The notes: generated by a model from the letters alone, not told the origin. A stretch of 54,326 nucleotides of DNA from Thermoflavimicrobium dichotomicum (GCF_900114055.1 NZ_FORR01000022.1:1-54326), one strand, 5' to 3'; shown: positions 16,951 to 28,226, numbered from the stretch's first letter. Translations and numbers: made by a program.

Positions 16951-17268
16951 ATGAGGAGAAGACAAAGACACACGCATGAATTTTTAGGCAGTACAAAATT
17001 GGCAGAACAAGGGAATGACAGGCATAATCACCGATTTGCAGGAGTTACCAGTGAAGCCATCCCCATAAGAGGCGGGAATCACATCCATACGATAACGGTG
17101 AATACTGATTTTTTGGACCATCATCACAGACTCGTAATAAGAACGGGTCCAGCAATCCCTGTCGGTAATGGAAAACACATCCATCTGGTAAAGGGAGTTA
17201 CGACAGTAGATGATGGTCATGTTCATCGATTTGTCTTTACTACACTGATTGATCGGCCTCTTGTATAG
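16951..17268 (+). CDS. ymaF: YmaF family protein
   Basis: 105 residues, extremely histidine-rich, in regularly spaced pairs: RHTHEFLGSTKLAE, DRHNHRFAGVTSEAIP, GGNHIHTITVNTDF, DHHHRLVIRTGPAIPVG, GKHIHLVKGVTT, DGHVHRFVFTTLI. This matches the Bacillus YmaF family. The repeated HxH motifs alternate with beta-strand sequence, suggesting a metal-binding beta-repeat protein; its role is not known. Ribosome site GGATTTGGAGG lies ten bases before the ATG. Single-gene unit. Confidence 0.85.
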   Translation: MRRRQRHTHEFLGSTKLAEQGNDRHNHRFAGVTSEAIPIRGGNHIHTITVNTDFLDHHHRLVIRTGPAIPVGNGKHIHLVKGVTTVDDGHVHRFVFTTLIDRPLV

Positions 17269-17363
17269 TTGAAAGAAAAGGAAATCCAATTATTTTCTAA
17301 TCTGCAAACCTGCTATTCATATCCTTTTTATCATCTTCTCCTGGAAGATGGTTGGATACTCAA

Positions 17364-17535
17364 AGACCTTTGAGAAATCTCAAGGTCTCAGCTTGTTGAC
17401 AAAGTTTCTGTTATATGCCGGTTTTCCTTTTCCGTTTCACTCCCGTTGCTTAAATACGAGCAAGAAGTCGTTTCAACTGGAAAAGGAAAACCGGGTTTAT
17501 CAACAGTCTCAGACCTTTGAGGAATCTCAAGGTCT
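17364..17535. repeat. Palindromic element copy B, with flanking palindromes
   Basis: Core 17395-17504: GTTGACAAAG to TTTATCAAC, with arms GGTTTTCCTTTTCC and GGAAAAGGAAAACC around a loop of about 40 bases. It is framed by two near-identical 25-base palindromes, AGACCTTTGAG-AAAT-CTCAAGGTCT at 17364-17388 and 17511-17535, the second followed by a T run and so able to terminate transcription. This is the most complete copy of the family. It lies between the convergent ymaF and carboxymuconolactone decarboxylase genes. Confidence 0.75.
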
Positions 17536-17687
17536 AATATTTTTTCCTTAAAAATACGAAAGCAACCACAGCCCAGTTCACAATATTGTCCGATGGACAT
17601 CCAAGGACATTCCCCCTGAAACATCCATTTTCCCCGTCGTGTTCAAACTCCAAAACAATCGAACCCATCCCCAAGCTCCTCTAACAC

Positions 17688-18137
17688 TCAAACCGATTCA
17701 AAATCCCCTGGAACCATCCCCGTAGCGATCGCAATCCGATTCCAGCAGTTGATCGTATTGATCGCCATAATGAGTGCAACGTATTGCTGTTCATCAAAGT
17801 ACTCACGAACTTGCTTATACAGGCTTTCTGGTACTCCTTTCTCTGAAATCAAGGTTACAGCTTCTGTCAAGGATAGTACCGCTTTTTCCTCTTCCGTATA
17901 ACAATGGGCTTCGCGCCAGGCATTCAGCAGGTAAATACGTTCTTCGGATTCTCCCATGGCTCGTGCCTCTTTCGTATGCATATGAAGACAAAAGGCACAG
18001 CCATTCAGTTGCGATGCCCGGATTTTTATCAGTTCCAGCAGTTTGGGATCAATTCCGCTGTTCTTGGTATAACTCTCCAATTTTAACATGGTTTGAAACG
18101 CCTCAGGGTTTGCTTTTCGGTAGTTGAGTCTCATCAT
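17688..18137 (-). CDS. Carboxymuconolactone decarboxylase family (AhpD-like) protein
   Basis: 149 residues from ATG 18137 after AAGGAGGAG. It has the AhpD core: the redox pair in GCAFCLHMH with the following His, which forms the peroxidase-type active site, in an all-helical fold. Members reduce peroxides or act as decarboxylases; here the role is inferred as oxidative-stress-related. It lies directly downstream of an ECF41 sigma factor, its usual partner class (the COE group: carboxymuconolactone decarboxylase, oxidoreductase, epimerase). An ECF41-type promoter is found before it, so it is the likely regulon target. Confidence 0.9.
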   Translation of the reverse strand: MMRLNYRKANPEAFQTMLKLESYTKNSGIDPKLLELIKIRASQLNGCAFCLHMHTKEARAMGESEERIYLLNAWREAHCYTEEEKAVLSLTEAVTLISEKGVPESLYKQVREYFDEQQYVALIMAINTINCWNRIAIATGMVPGDFESV

Positions 18138-18169
18138 ACTCTCCTCCTTATATGTCTTTTCACCCTTAA

Positions 18170-18196
18170 GACAATTGAAGTTCTCATTTTGTGACA
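18170..18196 (-). promoter_or_regulatory. ECF41-type promoter of the AhpD-like gene
   Basis: TGTCACA (18190-18196) is followed after exactly 16 bases by TGTC (18170-18173) on the minus strand. The known ECF41 consensus is TGTCACA, 16 bases, CGTC; only one base differs. It stands 33 bases before the start codon and just beyond the sigma-gene terminator. Confidence 0.75.
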
Positions 18197-18236
18197 ACAA
18201 AAAGAGAGAGTTACCAAAAACTCTCTCTTTTTTTGG
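18197..18236 (-). terminator. Terminator of the ECF41 sigma gene
   Basis: AAAGAGAGAGTT and AACTCTCTCTTT form a 12-bp stem two bases past the sigma-factor stop, followed by T residues on the minus strand. It separates the sigma gene from its target promoter. Confidence 0.8.
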
Positions 18237-18238
18237 AT

Positions 18239-19114
18239 TCAAAGGTGGATATGTTTCAGTTTATCGGGGTTCAAGACAAAATAGATCTTCTGGAAACGCT
18301 CTGTTTTTGGATCCATGTCAAAACACATAACCGCAACGATTTCATTTTCGCGGATAAACAAGATACCCACTTGACCATTAATCATCTGCAGATGTGCTTC
18401 TATATGTACAAATCGCTTAGCAATACCTCCAAGCAGGGCCAGTACCCGCGACCTGCCCACAATCGGATTGATTGCCGCTTTGACTTTGCCGCCACCATCG
18501 GAGATGAATACAACGTCTTCTGTCAACAACTCCAGAATTTTTTCTATCTTTCCATCCACAAGAGCATTGATGAATTCTTTGACTCGTTTTCCCTCGTGTT
18601 TTATCTTTATGGAATCCGTAGCAGGATCCAGCTGCTGCATTCTTTGTTTCAAACGGCTATATATCTTTCGACAACTGGCTTCAGATCTCTCCAATATACT
18701 GGCAATCTCCCGGTAAGTATAGCCAAATACTTCCCGAAGGACAAAAACCGCCCTTTCTGGAGGCGAAAAATTCTCCAGTAAAATGAGGACTGCATAAGAA
18801 ATCGTCTCTTCACATTCAACTTGATCCTGTGGTCCATGCTTTACATCCTGCACGAGGGGTTCGGGGAGCCATTCGCCAACATATACCTCTCTTTTTTTGC
18901 GTGCCGATTTTAAAAGATTGATACAGCGGTTCGTTACCATTTTGCTCAAGTAAGCTTTCATATCTCGAATGGTATCTTCATCCAACTGATACACAGCGAG
19001 GAAACATTCCTGTACGACATCTTCCGCGTCCGAAACCGAACCAAGCATATGATAGGCAATGGAAAAAAGAAGCGGTTTATATGTTTGGTAGAGAGACTCT
19101 ATTTTCATATGCAT
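18239..19114 (-). CDS. ECF41 family RNA polymerase sigma factor (SigJ-like)
   Basis: 291 residues. Region 2 (LLFSIAYHMLGSVSDAEDVVQ) and region 4 (SPPERAVFVLREVFGYTYREIA) are clear, with the linker box WLPEP. A SnoaL-like C-terminal domain of about 110 residues carries the ECF41 signatures DGGGK and NPDKL. In ECF41 factors this fused domain replaces a separate anti-sigma factor and modulates activity, so no anti-sigma gene is expected or seen. Start codons ATG-CAT-ATG follow AAAGG; either ATG could be used. Upstream has no TGTCACA box, so autoregulation through this motif is not evident. Confidence 0.93.
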   Translation of the reverse strand: MHMKIESLYQTYKPLLFSIAYHMLGSVSDAEDVVQECFLAVYQLDEDTIRDMKAYLSKMVTNRCINLLKSARKKREVYVGEWLPEPLVQDVKHGPQDQVECEETISYAVLILLENFSPPERAVFVLREVFGYTYREIASILERSEASCRKIYSRLKQRMQQLDPATDSIKIKHEGKRVKEFINALVDGKIEKILELLTEDVVFISDGGGKVKAAINPIVGRSRVLALLGGIAKRFVHIEAHLQMINGQVGILFIRENEIVAVMCFDMDPKTERFQKIYFVLNPDKLKHIHL

Positions 19115-19481
19115 ATACCTTTCTTTTTCTGAGTTAAGTTTGGTCTGTCAAGATATGAAGAATTCTTTGTCCACTGGAATGATAGATATTTCACGGATCA
19201 TGAGGACACAAATGCCTCATATTCCCATGGATTCAGCTGTGTGAAGTGTCATAACCATCGATTTATGAAGATTCGCATCCAAATCCTTTTTTCCTTTGTT
19301 TATAGCTTTATCCTATGGTAAGCTAGTCCTATTAGACTTGTTGGGTTTTAGATCATGACCAATAGTGGTAAATAAGTTTTACAGCCTAACTTTGGAAGGA
19401 TCATGATCACTGAAGGAAATGGAAATCATCCCCATCAACAGGGTCTATTTGATCCGCATAAACCAGGAGGTTTTTTATTGA
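19115..19481. other. Divergent intergenic region, no gene assigned
   Basis: A TTGACA box lies at about 19146-19151 on the minus strand (sigma gene side). On the plus strand a 60-odd codon open stretch without a start (FGLSRYEEFFVHWNDRYF; SCVKCHNHRF) runs to about 19322; it has no ribosome site and may be a gene fragment or chance. The last 20 bases hold the ribosome site of trhA (CAGGAGG). Confidence 0.4.
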
Positions 19482-20141
19482 ATGAAATGGTTAAAGATGA
19501 AAGAGCCCGTTAGCACTTGGACGCATTTTATTACTTTTTTGGCGGCGATTGTCGGGCTCGGCTTTTTGATCAAACTGAGTTATGAAAATGTTTCAACATT
19601 GATAACGATGACGATTTACGGTGTGAGTGTCATTCTCTTGTATGGGGCAAGTTCTCTGTACCACTGGGTAAAAGCAACCCCCAAAAAGGAATTGCTGTTG
19701 AAGAAATTGGATCATTGTGCCATTTATTTGCTGATCGCTGGTTCATATACGCCCGTTTTTTATTATGGATTGCATGGATTTTGGAAATGGCTGATGTTGG
19801 CTTCTGTATGGATTTTAGCCATAATTGGGATCTTTTTAAAGATCTACTTTATTGAAGCACCACGCATCGTCTCTACTTCCTTTTATGTCACGCTTGGGTG
19901 GATCGCCGTCATTCCATTCGTTCAGCTGATTCAACAATTACCGGTTGGTGCGATTGTTCTCATGTTTACAGGTGGTGTTTTCTACACAATCGGAGCGATT
20001 ATTTACGCGACCAAGTGCTTTGACTTTTTCCCTGATCGGTTTGGTTTTCACGAGATTTTTCACCTGTTTGTGATGGCTGGAACGATCACTCACTTTGTAA
20101 TGATGGTTTTGTATATTATCCCATTGGGACTGAAATCTTGA
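19482..20141 (+). CDS. trhA: PAQR family membrane homeostasis protein (hemolysin III)
   Basis: 219 residues, seven predicted membrane helices. The PAQR/HlyIII signatures are present: N-terminal PVSTWTHFITFLAA, GASSLYHWV, LDHCAIYLLIAGSYTP, and the C-terminal HEIFHLFVMAG with the histidines that bind zinc in this fold. Family members (YplQ in B. subtilis, TrhA) act in membrane energetics and fluidity control. ATG follows CAGGAGGTTTTTTATTGA. Single-gene unit ended by a bidirectional terminator. Confidence 0.92.
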   Translation: MKWLKMKEPVSTWTHFITFLAAIVGLGFLIKLSYENVSTLITMTIYGVSVILLYGASSLYHWVKATPKKELLLKKLDHCAIYLLIAGSYTPVFYYGLHGFWKWLMLASVWILAIIGIFLKIYFIEAPRIVSTSFYVTLGWIAVIPFVQLIQQLPVGAIVLMFTGGVFYTIGAIIYATKCFDFFPDRFGFHEIFHLFVMAGTITHFVMMVLYIIPLGLKS

Positions 20142-20146
20142 ATTTT

Positions 20147-20177
20147 AAAAAACCGTCGACTTTACTCGACGGTTTTT
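20147..20177. terminator. Bidirectional terminator
   Basis: AAAAACCGTCGA and TCGACGGTTTTT form a stem with a 6-base loop, with A and T runs on both sides, between convergent trhA and the small secreted protein gene. Confidence 0.9.
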
Positions 20178-20199
20178 GAATGCTTATGAAATATGATCC

Positions 20200-20535
20200 T
20201 TATTTGCTCATTTCCCCTGAGGCAGTGCATTTTCCCGATTGACACGAAAATTGAAGATGATAGTTGCCAGGCGGAACACCTAAATACACATTGGCATCGG
20301 CGTTCTTACCTGTTACGACAAATCCAGTGTCCCCTTTTATTTTCCAAGTAAAGTCCGGCCCTTTTACATAATCCACGATGAGGTGAAGGGTTTCACCCTG
20401 GTTCACCGCTATGATTCCAGTTGTAAGCTCTAACACTCCCGGTTTCATTTCTAAATGATGACTGTCGGCATAAGTTGATGTGGAAAATGCAAAAAGCGAT
20501 AACATGGTCACAAGGGAAATCACCCATTTTTTCAT
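20200..20535 (-). CDS. Small secreted protein of unknown function
   Basis: 111 residues from ATG 20535, after AGGAGGTGGTTTG. It has a signal peptide (MKKWVISLVTMLSLFAF, cleavage near TYA-DS). The mature part is beta-rich and cupredoxin-like in feel (VNQGETLHLIVDYVKGPDF, VPPGNYHLQFSCQSGKC) with two Cys in CQSGKC that could form a disulfide or hold metal. I do not recognise a family. Single-gene unit. Confidence 0.65.
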   Translation of the reverse strand: MKKWVISLVTMLSLFAFSTSTYADSHHLEMKPGVLELTTGIIAVNQGETLHLIVDYVKGPDFTWKIKGDTGFVVTGKNADANVYLGVPPGNYHLQFSCQSGKCTASGEMSK

Positions 20536-20651
20536 CAAACCACCTCCTGATCTATAGATAATCAAACAATCACAAAAATAGAACATTACCTGTTTCGCTG
20601 CATTTTATATAATTCCTCAGTGTTAGCTCATCTCATAACAAATTTTCAAAT

Positions 20652-20679
20652 TTGCATATATAGGTATTTATTATATAAT
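20652..20679 (+). promoter_or_regulatory. Promoter of the DJ-1/PfpI gene
   Basis: TTGCAT (20652-20657), 16 bases, TATAAT (20674-20679) on the plus strand, within AT-rich DNA and about 115 bases before the start codon. Confidence 0.5.
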
Positions 20680-20796
20680 AAAAGTATATTTATTCCTTAA
20701 TTATCCATCTGATCAAATGGATACTCGCGTTTTACAACAAACCCATATGGGTAATGTATCTAACGAAATCACAATTACATAGAAGAGGTGATCCTT

Positions 20797-21351
20797 ATGG
20801 CAAAAGTTCTCATCCTGACTGGAGATGCGGTAGAAGCGTTAGAGATCTTCTATCCTTATTACCGCTTGCTGGAAGAAGGACATGAAGCAGTTATTGCTGC
20901 ACCGAAAAAGAAAAAATTGCAAACGGTTGTGCATGACTTCGAGCCAGCCATGGATACATTCACCGAGAAATGGGGCTATGGCTTGGATGCACATATCGCT
21001 TTTGCTGATGTTCGTCCTGAAGAATATGACGGCCTGATCATCCCGGGTGGACGCGCACCAGAATATATTCGAATGGAAAAAGAGGTTCCAGGTATTGTCA
21101 AACACTTTTTTGAAAACAACAAACCAGTTGGGGCCATTTGTCATGCCGCTTTAGTGTTCAGCGTTGTACCTGAAGTGGTCAAGGGACGCCAATTCACCGC
21201 ATTCACTACTTGTCGCCCGGAAGTGGAGCAACTCGGTGCAACCTATGTTACTGAAACTCTCCATGTAGAAGGCAACCTCGTTTCTGGACATGCTTGGCCA
21301 GATCTGCCTGGCTTCATGAAAGAATTCTTGAAGCTGCTCAATCAACGCTAA
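20797..21351 (+). CDS. DJ-1/PfpI family protein
   Basis: 184 residues from ATG 20797, placed after AGAGGTG; the GTG at 20788 lies inside the ribosome site. It has the glutamine amidotransferase-like fold: KVLILTGDAVEALEIFYP, the acidic PGGRAPEYIR loop and the nucleophile elbow GAICHAALV with its Cys. This subfamily covers intracellular proteases, chaperones and glyoxalase-type deglycases; the exact activity is open. Ends in a strong terminator. Confidence 0.88.
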   Translation: MAKVLILTGDAVEALEIFYPYYRLLEEGHEAVIAAPKKKKLQTVVHDFEPAMDTFTEKWGYGLDAHIAFADVRPEEYDGLIIPGGRAPEYIRMEKEVPGIVKHFFENNKPVGAICHAALVFSVVPEVVKGRQFTAFTTCRPEVEQLGATYVTETLHVEGNLVSGHAWPDLPGFMKEFLKLLNQR

Positions 21352-21361
21352 ATGGCAAGGT

Positions 21362-21398
21362 AAACCCTCTCGGTTTTCGAGGGGGTTTTATTTTTTCT
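21362..21398 (+). terminator. Terminator of the DJ-1/PfpI gene
   Basis: AACCCTCTCG and CGAGGGGGTT form a 10-bp stem with loop GTTTT, followed by TTATTTTTT. Confidence 0.88.
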
Positions 21399-21546
21399 CT
21401 CTTTTCATTATATTCCGCCCTGAATCAGTCTTGGAAGCGATTGATATGCTCAACGAACAGATCGCTTTTTCTATCAACCAATAAATAATAGGCTTCTTTC
21501 TATTAACTGATGGTTTGCTAAAGGATAGATACTTTTAAAAAAGCTT

Positions 21547-21607
21547 GAGATTGACAACAAACCCCATTCCTTTTCCGAAGAAAAGGTTGGGGTTTGCCAG
21601 CAATCTC
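21547..21607. repeat. Long hairpin at the 3' end of rph
   Basis: Nested complementary blocks: GAGATTG/CAATCTC, AAACCCC/GGGGTTT, and CCTTTTC/GAAAAGG around CGAA. It lies 15 bases past the rph stop on the minus strand and could act as its terminator, although no T run follows. Its layout is shared with 16786-16834 and, in its TTGACA..AAACCC beginning, with the palindromic family A-E. Confidence 0.6.
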
Positions 21608-21621
21608 GCGGCCATCCCAAG

Positions 21622-24892
<3,271 letters not shown>

Positions 24893-24907
24893 CTCCTTTC
24901 ATTATGC

Positions 24908-24955
24908 TGACCATACGGTTAGTATAATCATATTACATGCTGACTAATCGGTCAA
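24908..24955 (-). promoter_or_regulatory. tetR-rph promoter with two operator-like palindromes
   Basis: TTGACC (24950-24955), 17 bases, TATGAT (24927-24932) on the minus strand. Two 14-base near-palindromes TGACTAATCGGTCA (24941-24954) and TGACCATACGGTTA (24908-24921) lie 33 bp apart centre to centre, about three helical turns. One covers the -35 box and the other lies just past the -10 box, ideal for repression by TetR dimers. Confidence 0.7.
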
Positions 24956-25003
24956 TATATTTTAAGCTCCTTTCAGAGCCTGCCCTACCCGACACCCCAA
25001 ATT

Positions 25004-25067
25004 CAGCCAAGACGAAAAAACGCCATTCTTTCTTCGATCTCTGAATAGCGTTTTTTCGTCTTGGCTG
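25004..25067. repeat. Perfect 20-bp inverted repeat
   Basis: CAGCCAAGACGAAAAAACGC at 25004-25023 is exactly complementary to 25048-25067, with a 24-base spacer whose edges (CATTC/GAAT) also pair. It lies between the tetR promoter and the VOC-protein gene. On the minus strand it lies downstream of the VOC gene and may serve as terminator, though it is unusually long. Confidence 0.75.
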
Positions 25068-25113
25068 TATCTTTTTTCCAAGCATGATGGCGATATACGG
25101 AGGCCCCAACAAA

Positions 25114-25527
25114 CTACAATTGACAGTTTAAGTCCCAATTCACCCCGAATTGATCCGTAAGCTTCCCATATTTTGCTCCCCAAAATGTATCCTGAAGAGG
25201 CATAAGGACTTTCCCACCTTCAGATAATGCATGAAACACTTTTTCAATCGCGTCTACTTCCGTAAACTCCATAGTAAGACTTACTTGATTTCCAAATGTA
25301 ATAGAATTGTTTTCCAGCCAATCTGAGAAATAAATCGATTGGTCTCCTATTTTTAGATGTCCGTGCAAAATTTTATCCTGATTATCTTCAGAGCCAGGGA
25401 TATCTGGTACATCCCGATAGCGTTGGAGGGTGACGATCTCTCCTCCTAAAATATTCTTGTAGTAATTCATTGCTTTCTCACTATTCCCCGGCAAATAAAG
25501 ATACGGATTGATCTTTACATTAATCAT
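25114..25527 (-). CDS. VOC family (PhnB-like) protein
   Basis: 137 residues, the size and pattern of PhnB/YjdN-like members of the glyoxalase-bleomycin resistance superfamily: INPYLYLPGNSEKAMNYYK, ILHGHLKIGDQSIYFSDW, and the C-terminal FWGAKYGKLTDQFGVNWDL. The fold is made of two babbb units forming a metal site; His in GHLKIG and Glu in TMEFTEV are possible ligands. No assigned substrate. Ribosome site GGAAGGAAG. Confidence 0.85.
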   Translation of the reverse strand: MINVKINPYLYLPGNSEKAMNYYKNILGGEIVTLQRYRDVPDIPGSEDNQDKILHGHLKIGDQSIYFSDWLENNSITFGNQVSLTMEFTEVDAIEKVFHALSEGGKVLMPLQDTFWGAKYGKLTDQFGVNWDLNCQL

Positions 25528-25730
25528 GAGTTATTAACTTCCTTCCATTTAGGATTTTTACTCTTTTTTTATTATGGATGGATTTCCTTGCGTGATTCAT
25601 CACCGTTGGATATAAAAACGGATGTTCTGGGAAAGTGAAAGGAGTAAAAGCGGTAAAAAATGAAAATACCTCTGTGACTTTGCTTTTCCAATGGTACAAT
25701 AGTAACTAAAACATTGGGGTTGGTTGTTCA

Positions 25731-25922
25731 ATGTTCAGATTAAATTCAACGGACGGTTTATCTTATATTGAAATGACACTCGTTGAAATAGAAAAACGTT
25801 ACCCAAGTATATGTGTATCCGTAGAAATTCAAAATAGGGGATTTTCTGCTTTCTTATCTGAAGTGTGGATTGAATGGGAGCACATAGCTTTGATAGTTGA
25901 TTCCCACTATGACCATTTCTGA
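25731..25922 (+). CDS. Short hypothetical protein, probably truncated
   Basis: 63 residues: NSTDGLSYIEMTLVEIEKRY, SICVSVEIQNRGFSAFLSEV, WIEWEHIALIV. This looks like the N-terminal half of a beta-rich protein of about 130 residues of the kind often found as small immunity-like proteins; that likeness is weak. It stops at 25922 and is followed by GC-rich DNA unlike the gene, as if the 3' half was lost. Ribosome site is poor (GGGGTTGG). Confidence 0.4.
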   Translation: MFRLNSTDGLSYIEMTLVEIEKRYPSICVSVEIQNRGFSAFLSEVWIEWEHIALIVDSHYDHF

Positions 25923-26512
25923 TGGAGTCTCTCGGATGGATCGGGGATATTTGGCTCAGTTTGGCTAGAGCTTTTCTTTTTGGAGCCTGCGCCCTGACAC
26001 GGGGGGGCGTGTGTCTATGTAATACGTGGTTCACCGCGGGCGGCTCATAGAAAACTTGATTTTGGTTACTTTTATTCCCTTTCTCTCATTCCTCTTTAGG
26101 GTAGAGGTTTGTGGAAAATCAGATACAGTTATTACGTTTTATAGTAGGAAATTCCATATAATCCAGAGAGTTTACAGGAACAAATTGGATGAATAGACGT
26201 AAAAAATTATGTTTTTTGAAAGATAGGGTGATGAATGTTATAATAAAAAAATAAATGATTTGGTTAGATGTTCCCGATTTTCCATGAACCCCCCATGATT
26301 TTGCCTGTTCCAGAGGTTTATGGAACACGAAAAATCAAGGGGTTTCAGGGACGAAAACTCTCAGAAACTAAGAATGGCGGAGGGTATCATTGAATCCTTT
26401 TTGGAATTAGAACTTTAACTTCTTAGCTCTTCTGCCGATACATGGTGTGGCAACAGTTGTATCATTGAATCCATTTTGGAATAAACAAAAGGCAACGACT
26501 TGATCTCGAAAA
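25923..26512. other. Non-coding region with inverted repeats
   Basis: No supported gene. A GC-rich patch (25980-26050) looks foreign to its AT-rich surroundings. At about 26270-26350, blocks GTTCCCGATTTT..TGAACCCC and GGGGTTTCAGGGA, with TGATTTTGCCTGTTCC against GGAACACGAAAAATCA, make an imperfect hairpin of about 80 bases. The phrase TATCATTGAATCC..TTTTGGAA occurs twice (26386 and 26460). Remnants of small mobile elements are likely. Confidence 0.4.
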
Positions 26513-26513
26513 T

Positions 26514-26639
26514 AAAAAGACTTGAGTACCTAAGCGGCTCAAGTCTTTTTCTATTTCTTGGGCAGATGGCGGTAAAATCAGTCGGATGCTCCTTCTACCC
26601 CTACTAGGGGTGGAGGTAGCGAAGGGCGATTTTGCCGCA
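26514..26639. repeat. Hairpin-motif module, second copy
   Basis: AAAAAGACTTGAG and CTCAAGTCTTTTT (26514-26550) form a strong hairpin with T run. After 25 bases comes GGCGGTAAAATC..GGATGCTCC..CTACCCC, then its imperfect inverse AGGGGTGG..GGCGATTTTGCCGC, so the second part is itself a palindrome of about 75 bases. The hairpin plus first half matches 1757-1851 in reverse orientation; the second half resembles 28838-28873. Confidence 0.6.
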
Positions 26640-26704
26640 AATAAACCAAGAAAAGGTGTACCGCCAACATTTCGGAAATTTTGTACGTTAAGTAAATTTC
26701 AACA

Positions 26705-26926
26705 TTATCCTTTAGTGTCTTCGTCACTTTTGTATTCTAAAATATCTCCAGGCTGACATTCTAAAGCCTTACAAATCGCCTCTAAAGTTGAAAATCGAAT
26801 CGCTTTTGCCTTTCCATTTTTCAATATAGAAAGATTAGCCATCGTTATTCCAACCCTCTCCGAAAGTTCGGAGAGGCTCATTTTTCTTTTAGCCAGCATC
26901 ACATCAAGATTGATTATAATTGCCAC
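26705..26926 (-). CDS. XRE family regulator (YozG-like), copy 1
   Basis: 73 residues from the GTG at 26926, set six bases after AAGGTG; the GTG at 26935 would lie within that ribosome site. A compact helix-turn-helix: LAKRKMSLSELSERVGITMA, NLSILKNGKAKAIRFSTLEA, then ICKALECQPGDILEY. This is the YozG-type regulator that accompanies DUF2975 membrane proteins. It follows its partner gene with coupled spacing. Compared with copy 2 (28005-28226) only three residues differ. Confidence 0.88.
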   Translation of the reverse strand: MAIIINLDVMLAKRKMSLSELSERVGITMANLSILKNGKAKAIRFSTLEAICKALECQPGDILEYKSDEDTKG

Positions 26927-26936
26927 GTTATTCACC

Positions 26937-27407
26937 TTAGACCGTTAAATCATTTTCTGATTTTATATCTATGGCATTTTTTAATAGTTTTTGAAGAATA
27001 GAAGCAAAGACTGCAATCACAATTGAAGCAAGAATAATGACCAATCCAAATAACATGACACCTGGGGCACCCGCTCCCTTCGCCCAGAGATAGAACATTG
27101 GCAAGGCTGACACATACAACATACTGAATGTGAATGCACAGTATTTTATATACTTTAAAGACCTAACAGATAATTCCGAGAAAGCAATGTTCTTATCAAT
27201 ATAGCTTAAAAGTCTTAAAGTATGATACAATGCAACGAAAAACGGTATTGCCGATGCATACAAATCTATTACAAACAAAACTAACAACCAATCCAACCCT
27301 TTTGCTAATTCATATGCTATAAAAGGTGACACAAATATAAACATAGCAAGTACCGTAATTCCAATAAGACAAACAACTATCTTTAAAAAGAGAGTTTCTG
27401 GTTTCAT
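26937..27407 (-). CDS. DUF2975 membrane protein (YoaS-like), copy 1
   Basis: 156 residues from ATG 27407, after GGAGGTGCTTTAT. Four hydrophobic helices (about 8-30, 40-62, 88-108, 115-138), with a loop carrying LLSYIDKNIAFSELSVRSLK, the most conserved stretch of DUF2975. The C-terminus (IKSENDLTV) is identical in the second copy. Gene pairs of DUF2975 with an XRE regulator are widespread in Bacillota, with no known function; a membrane sensor acting on the regulator is a reasonable guess. Confidence 0.88.
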   Translation of the reverse strand: MKPETLFLKIVVCLIGITVLAMFIFVSPFIAYELAKGLDWLLVLFVIDLYASAIPFFVALYHTLRLLSYIDKNIAFSELSVRSLKYIKYCAFTFSMLYVSALPMFYLWAKGAGAPGVMLFGLVIILASIVIAVFASILQKLLKNAIDIKSENDLTV

Positions 27408-27445
27408 ATAAAGCACCTCCGCTTATTTTTGTCAATCTGATTTTA

Positions 27446-27505
27446 ATACACAATTTATCGTTTTACAATATATTTTTATCCTTTTACGATATTTTTTTAT
27501 GTAAA
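27446..27505. promoter_or_regulatory. Repeated CGATA boxes before DUF2975 copy 1
   Basis: On the minus strand: AAATATCGTAAAAGGATAA followed by AATATATTGTAAAACGATAA, 20 to 70 bases before the gene. TATCGTAAAACGATA-like palindromes also stand before copy 2 (28757-28805). Conservation at both cassettes suggests operators for the XRE proteins. Confidence 0.45.
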
Positions 27506-27703
27506 CGAATATACATAATCTGATTAAACCAGCCCAAAAAAGGGAATTAAATATATTATTAAGAATTTTATTTATTTTCAACATGCAAGGAGAATAAAAT
27601 GAAACTCTTTTGCTTACCTTTGTGCTGGTAGTCTCTTCGATTTTGGTTATTCCGTCGATTAGGCGGCCTTTTCTGTTTATTTGACTACTCCATAAAAAAA
27701 AGC

Positions 27704-28005
27704 CTACCCACCGGGTAAGCATCGTCTCAAGTATTCCTTTAGGATCTCACCGCATTCAACACGAATGTACTCCTTTAAATACTTCACTTTGAATTGATAT
27801 CCCTTGTATGTGTAACCGACTACGTAATTGCCATACTCCTTTTTGTCTCAATGATCCTTCCTGGAGATTGTCTGAGGTAACGGCGTAATTCGGCCATTTC
27901 TTTCATGATCTCATCCATGATCTTGTCAAGCATTTGCCTATAAACATCTGCAAACTTCAGATGCCCCATATGATTCCGATCATAAGTCAAAACTTTCAGC
28001 AACAT
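27704..28005 (-). pseudogene. Frameshifted small gene following the XRE regulator
   Basis: The ATG overlaps the XRE stop (TAATG). The first frame reads NHMGHLKFADVYRQMLDKIM, DEIMKEMAELRRYLRQ, SPGRIIETK. At the run ACAAAAAGG one A seems lost; the next frame continues KEYGNYVVGYTYKGYQF, KVKYLKEYIRVECGEIL, KEYLRRCLPGG and stops at 27704. The restored protein would have about 100 residues. The same 3' family is seen, more decayed, at 1409-1740. A hairpin GCTTACCC-GGT-GGGTAGGC with eight T residues (27694-27720) ends the transcript and overlaps the stop. Confidence 0.6.
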
Positions 28006-28226
28006 TATCCTTGAGTGTCTTCGTCACTTTTGTATTCTAAAATATCTCCAGGCTGACATTCTAAAGCCTTACAAATCGCATCTAAAGTTGATAATCGAAT
28101 CGCTTTTGCCTTTCCATTTTTCAATATAGAAAGATTAGCCATCGTTATTCCAACCCTCTCCGAAAGTTCGGAGAGGCTCATTTTTCTTTTAGCCAGCATC
28201 ACATCAAGATTGATTATAATTGCCAC
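28005..28226 (-). CDS. XRE family regulator (YozG-like), copy 2
   Basis: 73 residues from GTG 28226, after GAGGTG. Near-identical to copy 1: Leu for Phe, Asp for Glu and Gln for Lys are the only changes (KAIRLSTLDAICKALECQPG). It ends in TAATG, whose ATG opens the next, frameshifted gene. Near-identity of two regulators implies that they share targets and would cross-regulate. Confidence 0.88.
   Translation of the reverse strand: MAIIINLDVMLAKRKMSLSELSERVGITMANLSILKNGKAKAIRLSTLDAICKALECQPGDILEYKSDEDTQG

Noticed and set aside
25735-26034. 99-codon minus-strand ORF
   Set aside because: Antisense to the 25731-25922 ORF, low in typical codon pattern and without a ribosome site.
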